From an uncultured Aquimarina sp. (GTDB lineage: Bacteria > Bacteroidota > Bacteroidia > Flavobacteriales > Flavobacteriaceae), in contig NZ_CANLMP010000002.1 in assembly GCF_947492405.1 (NCBI RefSeq), forward strand, positions 248,001 through 312,000: a stretch of DNA of 64,000 nucleotides, read 5' to 3'. Positions 17,111 to 25,798 of this stretch are shown in pieces. The translations under genes were made by a program, and so were the position numbers. The notes below the pieces were generated by a model. That model worked only from the letters and a program-made list of their open reading frames with translations. It had not been told where the DNA came from and made no database searches. The stretch's first letter is position 1, and each line of letters starts with the position of its first letter.

Positions 17111-18280
17111 ATGAAGAAGATTCAAATGGTTGACTTAAAGGGTCAATATGAACAAATAAAGGAACGTGTGGATGCATCTGTTCTTGATGTTATCTCCTCT
17201 GCCGCATTTATAAATGGTCCAGAAGTACATAGTTTTCAAAAAGAATTAGAAGAATATCTGGATGTAAAACATGTAATTCCGTGTGCAAACGGTACAGATG
17301 CTTTGCAAATAGCGATGATGGGATTAGGCCTAAAACCAGGAGATGAAGTTATCACTGCAGATTTTACTTTTGCCGCCACTGTAGAAGTAATCGCATTATT
17401 GCAACTTACTCCAGTTTTAGTAGATGTAGAACCGGATTCGTTTAATATTGATCCAAATGCTATCCGCAAAGCGATTACTCCAAACACTAAAGCGATTGTA
17501 CCCGTTCATTTATTTGGCCAAGCTGCCAATATGGATGAAATTATGGAAATTGCTAAAGAACATAACCTATATGTAATAGAAGATAATGCACAAGGTATTG
17601 GTTCGAGTTACAAATTTGCAGATGGAAAAGTAGCTAAAACAGGAACCATTGGTCATGTATCCTCTACTTCTTTTTTCCCTTCTAAAAATTTAGGATGTTA
17701 TGGCGATGGTGGAGCTATTTTTACTAACGATGATGATCTGGCACATACTATACGTGGAGTTGTAAATCACGGAATGTACAAAAGATATCATCACGATGTA
17801 GTTGGCGTAAACTCTAGATTAGATTCTATACAAGCTACGGTACTTAGAGCCAAACTACCTAATCTTGATTCTTATAATAATGCCAGAAGAGCGGCAGCAA
17901 AAAAATATAACAAAGCTTTTGAAAGTGTAAAGAATATAATAACACCGAAAGTAAAAGGAAACAGTTGCGGAACCAGTGAGGATGTAATTTGTGATACGTG
18001 TAACTGTCATGTATTTCACCAGTATACACTTCGTGTTATCAATGCAGATCGTGATGCCTTAGCAAAACATCTCAATGATACCGGGATCCCTTGTGGTGTA
18101 TATTATCCAATTCCTTTACATAACCAAAAAGCGTATCGAGATGAGCGTTATAATGAATCCTATTTTCCGGTTACTAATCAACTGGTGAAAGAAGTGATTT
18201 CTTTACCTATGCATACAGAATTAGATGATGACCAAATTGATTTCATCACAAACACTATTATCAATTTTATTACTAAATAA
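17111..18280 (+). CDS. DegT/DnrJ/EryC1/StrS-family PLP aminotransferase
   Basis: A 389-residue PLP enzyme of the sugar aminotransferase family, which transfers an amino group to keto-sugar nucleotides for surface polysaccharides or lipopolysaccharide. Fold-type I landmarks: CANGTDALQIAM near 57, VIEDNAQGIGSSY near 155 (PLP-binding Asp), and the Schiff-base Lys in TSFFPSKNLGCYGDGGA near 192. FHQYTLRV and GVYYPIPLH near the C-terminus are typical. An insertion with four cysteines (C-x7-C-x2-C-x-C) precedes FHQYTLRV at about 285-300. Role in LPS is supported by nearby waaA; substrate unknown. Confidence 0.93.
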   Translation: MKKIQMVDLKGQYEQIKERVDASVLDVISSAAFINGPEVHSFQKELEEYLDVKHVIPCANGTDALQIAMMGLGLKPGDEVITADFTFAATVEVIALLQLTPVLVDVEPDSFNIDPNAIRKAITPNTKAIVPVHLFGQAANMDEIMEIAKEHNLYVIEDNAQGIGSSYKFADGKVAKTGTIGHVSSTSFFPSKNLGCYGDGGAIFTNDDDLAHTIRGVVNHGMYKRYHHDVVGVNSRLDSIQATVLRAKLPNLDSYNNARRAAAKKYNKAFESVKNIITPKVKGNSCGTSEDVICDTCNCHVFHQYTLRVINADRDALAKHLNDTGIPCGVYYPIPLHNQKAYRDERYNESYFPVTNQLVKEVISLPMHTELDDDQIDFITNTIINFITK

Positions 18281-18343
18281 GCTAAAAAAGTTAATTATCC
18301 ATATTTGTTTAATTAATTATTACAAAACTCATAAACACCTATA

Positions 18344-19528
18344 ATGGATTCATTTTGTATTTGTTATAATCTAGTAGATCATAATAATTTCCCTGGAATT
18401 CCCCCTTTGCCAGAAACCTATATTGTACCTGTAAATAATGACCGTCTTGGTTATGTAGAAAAACAGGCTACTCCTCAGACTTTAGCTAGTTTCAAAATAC
18501 CATATCTAGAGACACCTCATGAGCAGTTATTAGAAATATGCTCTAGTCTAAAAATCCCTGTTTTAGAACAGCAATTCAGACCAGCTAAAAAAAGAAAAAC
18601 ATTTGGTTTAGCAGACATCCTGAAAGATCCCAAAATCAAAGATGTAGTTATCAATTATATAAACAATAAGCTTTCCGTTTTTTATTCTCTTTTAATTGAG
18701 AACCAATATGCAGTTGTACATAATGCTCAAAGAAAAGACCCATTTGAAGTTCATAGACTATCAATTGGCGATAGTATCCTCAATCCAATTTTAGAATTTA
18801 CTAAAACTGATGAAGGTATAGATTATGCGTTTTCTCTGAAAGATGGAGAAAAAATTATAATCCCTCAAAATCATAGCATTCAGATATTACTAAATGAGCC
18901 TTCCTGGATTACAGTTGACAAGTCTATTTATCACATTAATAATCTAAATGCCAATAAACTAAAACCTTTTTTCAGTAAGGAAAAGATTACTATTGCTAAA
19001 AAACATATTAAAACTTATCTAGATAAGGTTATTATTCCTGTTATAAAAAATGTTGATGTAATTGCAAATGGTTTTGAGATTATAATTCACAAAAACATAG
19101 CATCTTACGGAATAGAAATTATTCAGGATTTTATAAAGGAAAACTATGTTGCCAAAGTAGTTTTTAATTACGAACAAACCTCTTTTGACTACAATAGTGC
19201 CAAAAAAACTTCCTCTGATGTACATTTTGGAGAAAATGAAGAAATTCAAATCACTCAAATCAAAAGAGATCCTAATGCCGAAAAAGAAGTCATAGCATTA
19301 CTAGAATCTAAAGGACTAACAATCAATGCTAATCTCTTATTAGAGCTTGAAACATCTGATGATCCTTTAGCCATTTTTAATTGGGTTCAAACACATCATA
19401 AAGAATTAGAAAAAGAAGGGTTTGAAATAATACTTCCAGATCTGGAAGACAGATCTGTAAACCTAGATCCACATAAGATCGAAATTAAAAATAAAAAAAA
19501 AATGACTGGTTCGATGTCAAAGGAATAG
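18344..19528 (+). CDS. SNF2 helicase, N-terminal part of a frameshifted gene
   Basis: 394 residues that form the non-catalytic N-terminal half of a flavobacterial SNF2-type helicase (MDSFCICYNLVDHN, YIVPVNNDRLGYVEK). After IEIKNKKK the frame goes wrong at a run of ten A (19493-19502) and stops at 19526-19528. In the -1 frame the reading continues NDWFDVKGIVIIG and runs without a stop into the catalytic part. Corrected, the gene would span 18344-21246 and give about 967 residues, the usual length for these proteins. This may be a true mutation, a homopolymer sequencing error, or a site of slippage. Confidence 0.8.
   Translation: MDSFCICYNLVDHNNFPGIPPLPETYIVPVNNDRLGYVEKQATPQTLASFKIPYLETPHEQLLEICSSLKIPVLEQQFRPAKKRKTFGLADILKDPKIKDVVINYINNKLSVFYSLLIENQYAVVHNAQRKDPFEVHRLSIGDSILNPILEFTKTDEGIDYAFSLKDGEKIIIPQNHSIQILLNEPSWITVDKSIYHINNLNANKLKPFFSKEKITIAKKHIKTYLDKVIIPVIKNVDVIANGFEIIIHKNIASYGIEIIQDFIKENYVAKVVFNYEQTSFDYNSAKKTSSDVHFGENEEIQITQIKRDPNAEKEVIALLESKGLTINANLLLELETSDDPLAIFNWVQTHHKELEKEGFEIILPDLEDRSVNLDPHKIEIKNKKKMTGSMSKE
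19493..19502 (+). other. A10 run at the SNF2 frame break
   Basis: Ten consecutive A at 19493-19502. Reading codon AAA at 19499-19501 and slipping back one base gives AAT GAC TGG and rejoins the helicase frame. One extra A would make the gene intact. The run is a plausible transcriptional or ribosomal slippage site and also a typical homopolymer error site. Confidence 0.75.
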
Positions 19529-19632
19529 TTATTATTGGTTTACAGGAAATTCCATTTTCCAAATTTATTAAATACATAAAAGAGAATAATCGCTTTTTTC
19601 CAATAGACAATGAATCCGTTTTCATTATTCCA

Positions 19633-21246
19633 TTGGAATGGATGACACGTTACAAGAAATTAGCAAATTTTGGAAGAGTAAAAGAAGATAGTATTCTAGT
19701 AAACAAAGGTAATTACACGCTCTTAAAAGATCTAGTACCTCCAGAAGAACTTGCTCTCGCTGATGGTATTGGTTTAGACTATGAACCCTCTTCTAAATTG
19801 AAAGCCATCTTAAGACCCTATCAGGAAGAAGGTGTAAAATGGTTAGTAAAACATTATCAAAATCAACTGGGAGCTTGTCTTGCGGATGATATGGGACTTG
19901 GAAAAACATTACAAACCATCGCAACATTAGTGTTTGTAAAAGAACAGCTTACGCCAGCTCCAGAAGACACTAAAACGATTCGATTAGATTTATTTAGTGA
20001 TCCGTTGGAGGTTAGAACTTATCTAAAAGCATTAATTGTATTACCATCCTCATTAGTATTTAACTGGGCTCAGGAAATATTGAAATTTGCACCACATTTA
20101 ACTATTGCAAAATATATAGGAAGCGATCGCAAAAAAATAATCCCATATTTAGAAACTTATGACATTATTCTAACTACCTATACTACATTATCCAAAGATA
20201 TCGCTACGCTACAAAAAACAGAGTTTACATATTTAATCACTGATGAGAGTCAACAAATCAAGAATAAAGAATCTAAAATATTTAAAGCGATTAACGATAT
20301 CAATGTAATACATAAAATCTCTTTAAGCGGTACCCCCATAGAAAACTCATTATCTGATCTTTGGTCTCAAATGGAATTTATCAATCCCGGAATGTTAGGA
20401 AGTTATCCTTTTTTTAAAGATCATTTTAAAACTCCCTTAGAAAAGCATCAAAACGAAGAGCGTATCCAAGAACTTAAAACACTAATAGAGCCTTTCATTC
20501 TAAGAAGAACAAAAGAACAAGTAGCTAAAGATTTACCCGAATTATCAGAACAAACAATCTTTACCGAGATGCTTACAGAACAAGAAAAAGAATATGAGTC
20601 TCAAAAATCAGCAGCTAGAAATTTACTATTAGGTATTGACACCGTTTCTACTAACAAAATTCATATTATAAATACATTAACGAAGCTTAGACAACTAGCC
20701 AACCATCCTAAACTATTAAATACTAACACAAAAAATTCTTCTGGTAAATTTAAAGATGTTACCTCCTATTTAGAAACCTTAGTGAAATCTAATAAAAAAG
20801 TATTGATTTTCAGTTCTTTTGTATCTCATCTAGATTTGTATCAAGAATGGTGCATAGCTCAGGGCATTTCTTTTGTTAGTCTTACAGGTCAGACCAAAAA
20901 TGTTGATCGAGAAAAAATTGTCAATGAATTTCAGGAAAACGATGCAATCCCACTGTTTTTTATTTCTTTAAAAGCAGGAGGAGTAGGTCTTAACCTTACC
21001 AAAGCTTCGTATGTGCTTATCCTGGATCCCTGGTGGAATCCTTTTATCGAAAAACAAGCTATTGCCAGAGCACATCGTATTGGTCAAAAGAATAATGTTA
21101 TGGTCACTCGTTTTATCACTAAAAACACCATCGAAGAAAAGATTCTTCAACTACAAGAACAAAAGAAAAACCTTTCTGACGAGATTATAGATATTGAAGC
21201 AATTCCTGATTATATAGAAAGTGATTTGGAAGAGTTGTTACAATGA
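19633..21246 (+). CDS. SNF2/DEAD-like helicase, C-terminal catalytic part
   Basis: 537 residues from the first ATG, but the open frame reaches back to 19501, so the gene really begins at 18344. It carries the full SNF2 ATPase core: motif I DDMGLGKTLQTIA, motif II LITDESQQIKN, motif III LSGTPIENSLSDLW, then LRRTKEQVAKDLPELSEQ, motif V SLKAGGVGLNLTKAS and motif VI QAIARAHRIGQ. It would translocate on duplex DNA using ATP; bacterial members of this family are nucleic-acid remodelling proteins of unclear role. If the upstream half is lost, this part could only be made by internal start at 19633. Confidence 0.88.
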   Translation: MEWMTRYKKLANFGRVKEDSILVNKGNYTLLKDLVPPEELALADGIGLDYEPSSKLKAILRPYQEEGVKWLVKHYQNQLGACLADDMGLGKTLQTIATLVFVKEQLTPAPEDTKTIRLDLFSDPLEVRTYLKALIVLPSSLVFNWAQEILKFAPHLTIAKYIGSDRKKIIPYLETYDIILTTYTTLSKDIATLQKTEFTYLITDESQQIKNKESKIFKAINDINVIHKISLSGTPIENSLSDLWSQMEFINPGMLGSYPFFKDHFKTPLEKHQNEERIQELKTLIEPFILRRTKEQVAKDLPELSEQTIFTEMLTEQEKEYESQKSAARNLLLGIDTVSTNKIHIINTLTKLRQLANHPKLLNTNTKNSSGKFKDVTSYLETLVKSNKKVLIFSSFVSHLDLYQEWCIAQGISFVSLTGQTKNVDREKIVNEFQENDAIPLFFISLKAGGVGLNLTKASYVLILDPWWNPFIEKQAIARAHRIGQKNNVMVTRFITKNTIEEKILQLQEQKKNLSDEIIDIEAIPDYIESDLEELLQ

Positions 21247-21435
21247 TGTTTTGCTATGCAATTAGCTTTAGAGTTAGAAAAACATGAAATTCCAGGAAAC
21301 ACAAAACAATACTCGGAACCATATTTCTAAAAGAAATCATAATTTTTCATCAATTACAGTATTTTATTTTAAATTGTTATTCTTATAATTTAGCACAAAT
21401 TCATTCACAAACAACTTTACACAATTTACTAGCTT

Positions 21436-22710
21436 ATGAAATTCTTTTACACCTTACTTTTTGTTTTAATAAGTACTACACTTGTTGCTCAAGACACTTA
21501 TCTTCATTGCGGAAAATTAATTGATACCAAAACAGGAAAAACGCTAACCGAAAGAACCGTTGTAGTTTCCGGGAATAGAATTACAAAAGTAGAAATTGGG
21601 TATACCGAAGGAGAAAGTGGCGACGTTATTATTGATCTCAAAGATAAAACCGTAATGCCAGGGCTTATTGATATGCATGTACATATGGAAAGTGAGTCTA
21701 ATCCTAAAGCATATTTAGAACGTTATACAAATAATAATGCTGATGTGGCCTACAATTCTGTTGGGTTTGCTAAAGCAACATTAATGGCAGGTTTTACTAC
21801 GGTAAGAGATCTTGGAGGAAGTGGAGTTAATATTTCTTTAAAAAAAGCAATCGCTCAGGAAAAAATTATAGGACCACGAATTTTTACAGCCGGAAAGATC
21901 ATATCCAGCACAGGAGGTCACGGAGACCCAACTAATGGAAGCAAAAAATCTATTATCGGAGATCCAGGACCTAAAGATGGTGTTATAAATGGCGAGGAAG
22001 ATGCAAAAAAAGCGGTGAGACAACGATATAAAAATGGAGCAGATCTTATTAAAATTACTGCGACAGGAGGAGTCTTAAGTGTTGCCAAAAGTGGTTCTAA
22101 TCCACAATTTACTTTAGAAGAAATAAAGGCAATTTGTAAAACTGCCAAAGATTATGGATTTCATGTGGCTGCCCATGCACATGGAGATGAAGGAATGCAA
22201 CGTGCTGTTAATGGTGGTGTCAAAACAATCGAACACGGAACATTAATGAGTACTAAAACAATGGACTTAATGAAAAAAAAGAGAGCCTATTTAGTACCTA
22301 CTATTACAGCTGGAAAAGAAGTAACCGAAAAAGCAAAAATTGAAGGATATTACCCCGAAGTTATTGTTCCTAAAGCGCTGGAAATAGGACCACAGATCCA
22401 AGACACTTTTAAGAAAGCACATAAACGTGGTGTTCGTATTGCGTTTGGTACGGATGCGGGAGTTTTTAAACATGGACAAAACGCTAAAGAATTTGGATAT
22501 ATGGTAGAAGCAGGTATGCGCCCTATAACGGCTATACAATGTGCGACAATCGTAAATGCAAAAGTATTGAATATGAGTAAGGAATTAGGACAGATAGCTC
22601 CGGATTTCCTGGCAGACATCGTAGCAGTAAACGATGATCCTACCGAAGAAATAAAAACTATGGAGAATGTAATATTTGTAATGAAGGAGGGTAAGATCTA
22701 CAAGCAATAG
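21436..22710 (+). CDS. Secreted metal-dependent amidohydrolase
   Basis: A 424-residue exported member of the amidohydrolase superfamily, imidazolonepropionase/prolidase-like branch. Signal peptide 1-19 (ending TLVAQD). Metal ligands: HxH in GLIDMHVHM (His81, His83), a likely bridging Lys in LIKITATGGV, His in VAAHAHGDEG, His in TIEHGT, and the catalytic Asp in FGTDAG. Such periplasmic enzymes often cleave dipeptides or amides. It is the first of four closely spaced genes (gaps 38, 8 and 16 bases) with a TlpA-like, an esterase and a small exported protein, so an operon is likely. Confidence 0.92.
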   Translation: MKFFYTLLFVLISTTLVAQDTYLHCGKLIDTKTGKTLTERTVVVSGNRITKVEIGYTEGESGDVIIDLKDKTVMPGLIDMHVHMESESNPKAYLERYTNNNADVAYNSVGFAKATLMAGFTTVRDLGGSGVNISLKKAIAQEKIIGPRIFTAGKIISSTGGHGDPTNGSKKSIIGDPGPKDGVINGEEDAKKAVRQRYKNGADLIKITATGGVLSVAKSGSNPQFTLEEIKAICKTAKDYGFHVAAHAHGDEGMQRAVNGGVKTIEHGTLMSTKTMDLMKKKRAYLVPTITAGKEVTEKAKIEGYYPEVIVPKALEIGPQIQDTFKKAHKRGVRIAFGTDAGVFKHGQNAKEFGYMVEAGMRPITAIQCATIVNAKVLNMSKELGQIAPDFLADIVAVNDDPTEEIKTMENVIFVMKEGKIYKQ

Positions 22711-22748
22711 TTTATCAAACAGACTATTGATTAGCATCCAAAAAAATT

Positions 22749-23261
22749 ATGATTGTGAAAAAAATATTGAATTATAGTATTCTTGGAGTAATCATTTTAT
22801 TTGGATTATTCTATGTCTATACAAAATGGTCGGCTGCAGATGAAGGAGATCTAGCTCCGGATTTTGAAGCTACTCTGATAGATGGAACATCTTTTAAATT
22901 ATCTAACTTACAAGGAGGATATGTTCTCCTGGATTTTTGGGGTTCCTGGTGTGCTCCCTGTCTTAAAGAAAGTCCTGAATTAGTAGCTCTTCATAAAAAA
23001 CACTCTGATAAATTAACTGTGGTCAGTATTGCTCTTGAGAAAGATTCAAAATCTTGGAAAAAAGTAGTATCGAAATATGGCTATACTTGGAAAAATCAAA
23101 TTGTTGATCAAAATAGATTTGTTATGTTATCTGAAATTGCAAGAAAATATGGTGTATCAGAAATTCCAGCTAAATTTTTGATTTCACCCGAAGGTAATAT
23201 ACTGGGAAAATATTCCTTTAAACAAATTGATAGTCTGTTATCCAAAACCTCTTCTAACTAA
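22749..23261 (+). CDS. TlpA-family thiol-disulfide oxidoreductase
   Basis: A 170-residue periplasmic, membrane-anchored thioredoxin-like protein. One N-terminal helix (about 9-27), then the AhpC/TSA-redoxin fold with LLDFWGSWCAPCLKESPEL; the redox pair is Cys68 and Cys71. The cis-Pro loop is SEIPAKFLI. It likely reduces or oxidises periplasmic thiols. It is the second gene of the amidohydrolase operon. Confidence 0.93.
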   Translation: MIVKKILNYSILGVIILFGLFYVYTKWSAADEGDLAPDFEATLIDGTSFKLSNLQGGYVLLDFWGSWCAPCLKESPELVALHKKHSDKLTVVSIALEKDSKSWKKVVSKYGYTWKNQIVDQNRFVMLSEIARKYGVSEIPAKFLISPEGNILGKYSFKQIDSLLSKTSSN

Positions 23262-23269
23262 TAAAAATC

Positions 23270-24169
23270 ATGAATACTAAATACCTTTATCTTATACTAA
23301 TTTCAGTATGTATTATAGGATGTAAGAATCAAGTATCAAAAAATTCCGAAACTGCTCTAAAAACAGAAACAAAGGAATTCAAAACAGATACGGTTTTACT
23401 AAAAACTACAGCACAGCCTAATGTAAAAGTATTAGAAAAACAATTCGAAATAGCTAACTTAGACCGTAATCGACAGATTCGAATTTATGTCCCACCTAAC
23501 TATAATACATCTGATAAAAAATATCCAGTACTTTATATGCACGATGCTCAAAATTTATTTGACAAATTCACTTCATACTCTGGTGAATGGGAAGTTGATG
23601 AAAGTCTTAACGAACTAGCAGAAACATCTGGTTTAGAACTCATTGTTGTTGGAATAGATAATGGCGCTGAAAAACGCATGAATGAACTAAGTCCCTGGAA
23701 AAACTCAGAGTTTGGCGAAGCAGAAGGCGAGGCATATATGAAGTTTATTGTAAATCAAATAAAACCATACATAGATAACAACTACAGAACATTAGCTGAT
23801 AAAAGTAACACAGCGATTATGGGGAGTTCTATGGGAGGATTAATTTCTCACTATGCTATCTACCAATATCCTGAAATTTTTAGTAAAACAGGGATCTTTT
23901 CTCCGTCTTATTGGTATTCTGAAGAGGTTTTTACATTTACACGAAATCATCAAATTTCTAAAGAAACTAAGATATTCTTATTGATTGGCAAAAAAGAAGG
24001 ACACGGAATGGTAGAAAATACAGAGAAAATGTATACTCAAATCCTGTCATCGAATCATCCTAAAGAAAATATCCATCTGATCGTTGATCCCGAAGGTGAA
24101 CATAACGAAGCGTTCTGGAAAGGACATTTTACTTCGGCAATTGAGTGGTTGTTTACTAATAAAGAATAA
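23270..24169 (+). CDS. Lipoprotein esterase (esterase D / enterochelin esterase-like)
   Basis: A 299-residue lipoprotein (lipobox IIGC, Cys18). The alpha/beta-hydrolase domain covers about 55-298: RQIRIYVPPNY, YPVLYMHDAQNLFD, the nucleophile elbow MGSSMGGLIS with Ser187, and catalytic His in GEHNEAFWKGHF near the end. Resembles PF00756 esterases, which cleave acyl or siderophore esters. Eight bases after the TlpA gene, so co-transcribed. The substrate cannot be read from sequence. Confidence 0.9.
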   Translation: MNTKYLYLILISVCIIGCKNQVSKNSETALKTETKEFKTDTVLLKTTAQPNVKVLEKQFEIANLDRNRQIRIYVPPNYNTSDKKYPVLYMHDAQNLFDKFTSYSGEWEVDESLNELAETSGLELIVVGIDNGAEKRMNELSPWKNSEFGEAEGEAYMKFIVNQIKPYIDNNYRTLADKSNTAIMGSSMGGLISHYAIYQYPEIFSKTGIFSPSYWYSEEVFTFTRNHQISKETKIFLLIGKKEGHGMVENTEKMYTQILSSNHPKENIHLIVDPEGEHNEAFWKGHFTSAIEWLFTNKE

Positions 24170-24185
24170 AATTTAAAAGATTATT

Positions 24186-24683
24186 ATGAGAACGGTTAAA
24201 ATTTTTCTTTTGATTGCTATGGTCTCGATATCTGTCCAGAGTCAAGAAACTGATCTTTCTATATTTAAAAATTTAGTAGAAAAAACATGGAAAGCTGAAG
24301 GTAAATGGGGAGATGGCACACTATTTAAGCAAGAAACCATATTTAAATATGACCTAGATAACACCTTAGTTATTTCTAAATCCAAAGGATTCACAGATAA
24401 AAACCAAACAAAATATGGTTCGCGTAATCACGGAATCAGAAAATTTGATTCAGAAACGAAAACTATTAAATTCTGGGAATTTGATATTTTTGGAGGTGTA
24501 ACAACAGGAACAGTAACAATAGACAAAAAAAATCTCATCTATCAATATCAATATGGAGAATCGTTAGTAACGGATATGTGGGAATATGTTGATGATTACA
24601 CCTATAATTTCAAAGTAGGAGATTATACAGATGGAAATTGGAAACAAGTATATCTTGAAACTCAATTCAAGGCAGAAAAATAG
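24186..24683 (+). CDS. Small exported protein, lipocalin-like
   Basis: A 165-residue protein with a signal peptide (1-19, ending VQSQE). The mature part is a run of antiparallel beta strands (WKAEGKWGDGTLFKQETIF, FWEFDIFGGVTTGTVTID, YQYQYGESLVTDMWEYV) similar to DUF1579/lipocalin-like small barrels. No catalytic motif. Last gene of the amidohydrolase operon, 16 bases after the esterase gene. Function unknown. Confidence 0.75.
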   Translation: MRTVKIFLLIAMVSISVQSQETDLSIFKNLVEKTWKAEGKWGDGTLFKQETIFKYDLDNTLVISKSKGFTDKNQTKYGSRNHGIRKFDSETKTIKFWEFDIFGGVTTGTVTIDKKNLIYQYQYGESLVTDMWEYVDDYTYNFKVGDYTDGNWKQVYLETQFKAEK

Positions 24684-24834
24684 TAGAAAAGTGATCATTG
24701 AATTCTTTAAACAATTCACTCCATTTATAGAAAACTACTAACACTCTACAAGTTTTTAAGATTTAAATTCAGGAAACAAGACCCGGAACGACCAATATGC
24801 TATAATTGCTAGAAATAGTCAACAAACATATAAT

Positions 24835-25719
24835 ATGCAAATTCTTAGACCAGATCTTACTCGTTTTGAAACTATTAAAGATTTCCCTTACAAGGAAAAT
24901 TTTATTGATTTTGATAATCTCAAAATGCACTATATCGACGAGGGAAAAGGTGAAACTATCTTAGCACTACATGGAGAACCGACTTGGTCATATCTTTACA
25001 GAAAATTTATACCTTCATTAAAAGACTATCGTTTTATCGCACCAGATCTAATTGGGTTCGGTAAATCTGATAAAATTGTAGGTTGGAAAAATTATACGTT
25101 TGATCTTCATTTTAGATCTCTAGAACATTTTATTCAAAAATTAGATCTCAATGATATTACTTTGGTTGTGCAAGATTGGGGTGGCATGTTAGGCTTAAGT
25201 TTATTAGCAAAATATCCAGAGAGATTTAAACGAGTTGTAATATTAAATACTTTTTTACCTGTAGGTAAAAAGATGTCTCTTTTTTTTAAGATTTGGAGAA
25301 TGTATGCAAAATATCATCCATCATTATCGATAAGCACAATTCTTAAACGAGGTTCTTATCAGAAATTATCTAAAGAAGTTCTGGATGCTTATAATGCTCC
25401 TTTCCCTAACCGCAAACATAAAGGTGGAGCTGTTGCTTTTCCGTTATTAGTTCCTGCTGATAAGAATGATCCAGCGGTTAAACCAATTCAGAAGGCAAGA
25501 GACGTACTTTCAACCTGGAATAAACCTGCCTTGGTATTATTCTCAGATAAAGACAAAATTCTTGGTGGATTGGATAAATTCTTTTATAAACTGATTCCTA
25601 CTGCAAAAGAACAACAGAAAATTAAAATTAAAGATGCCGGGCACTTTCTACAAGAAGAAAAAGGTGAAGAAATAGCACAATACATTCTTAAGTTTATGAA
25701 AGGCGAATTGAAAGTGTAA
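24835..25719 (+). CDS. Haloalkane dehalogenase-like alpha/beta hydrolase
   Basis: A 294-residue cytoplasmic hydrolase with the layout of haloalkane dehalogenases, subfamily I. The oxyanion motif is LHGEPTWSYLYRKF (residues 45-58), identical in form to DhlA. The Asp nucleophile sits in VVQDWGG (Asp114) with the neighbouring halide-stabilising Trp115. A catalytic acid candidate is in LFSDKDKILGG, and the catalytic His in KDAGHFLQEE. These enzymes remove halide from haloalkanes by water. It stands alone, 151 bases after the previous operon. Epoxide hydrolases are related but have Tyr in the cap. Activity on haloalkanes is an inference. Confidence 0.85.
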   Translation: MQILRPDLTRFETIKDFPYKENFIDFDNLKMHYIDEGKGETILALHGEPTWSYLYRKFIPSLKDYRFIAPDLIGFGKSDKIVGWKNYTFDLHFRSLEHFIQKLDLNDITLVVQDWGGMLGLSLLAKYPERFKRVVILNTFLPVGKKMSLFFKIWRMYAKYHPSLSISTILKRGSYQKLSKEVLDAYNAPFPNRKHKGGAVAFPLLVPADKNDPAVKPIQKARDVLSTWNKPALVLFSDKDKILGGLDKFFYKLIPTAKEQQKIKIKDAGHFLQEEKGEEIAQYILKFMKGELKV

Positions 25720-25745
25720 GAATAGCACCTATATCAATCATAAAA

Positions 25746-25776
25746 AAACTCGAAGTTTATTGGACTTCGAGTTTTT
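25746..25776. terminator. Bidirectional terminator between the dehalogenase and fabD genes
   Basis: Perfect 11-bp stem AAACTCGAAGT (25746-25756) and ACTTCGAGTTT (25764-25774), seven-base loop, A-rich on one side and T-rich on the other. It sits between convergent genes ending at 25719 (+) and 25799 (-). Confidence 0.85.
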
Positions 25777-25798
25777 AATTTTTAAAATTTCTTCTATC

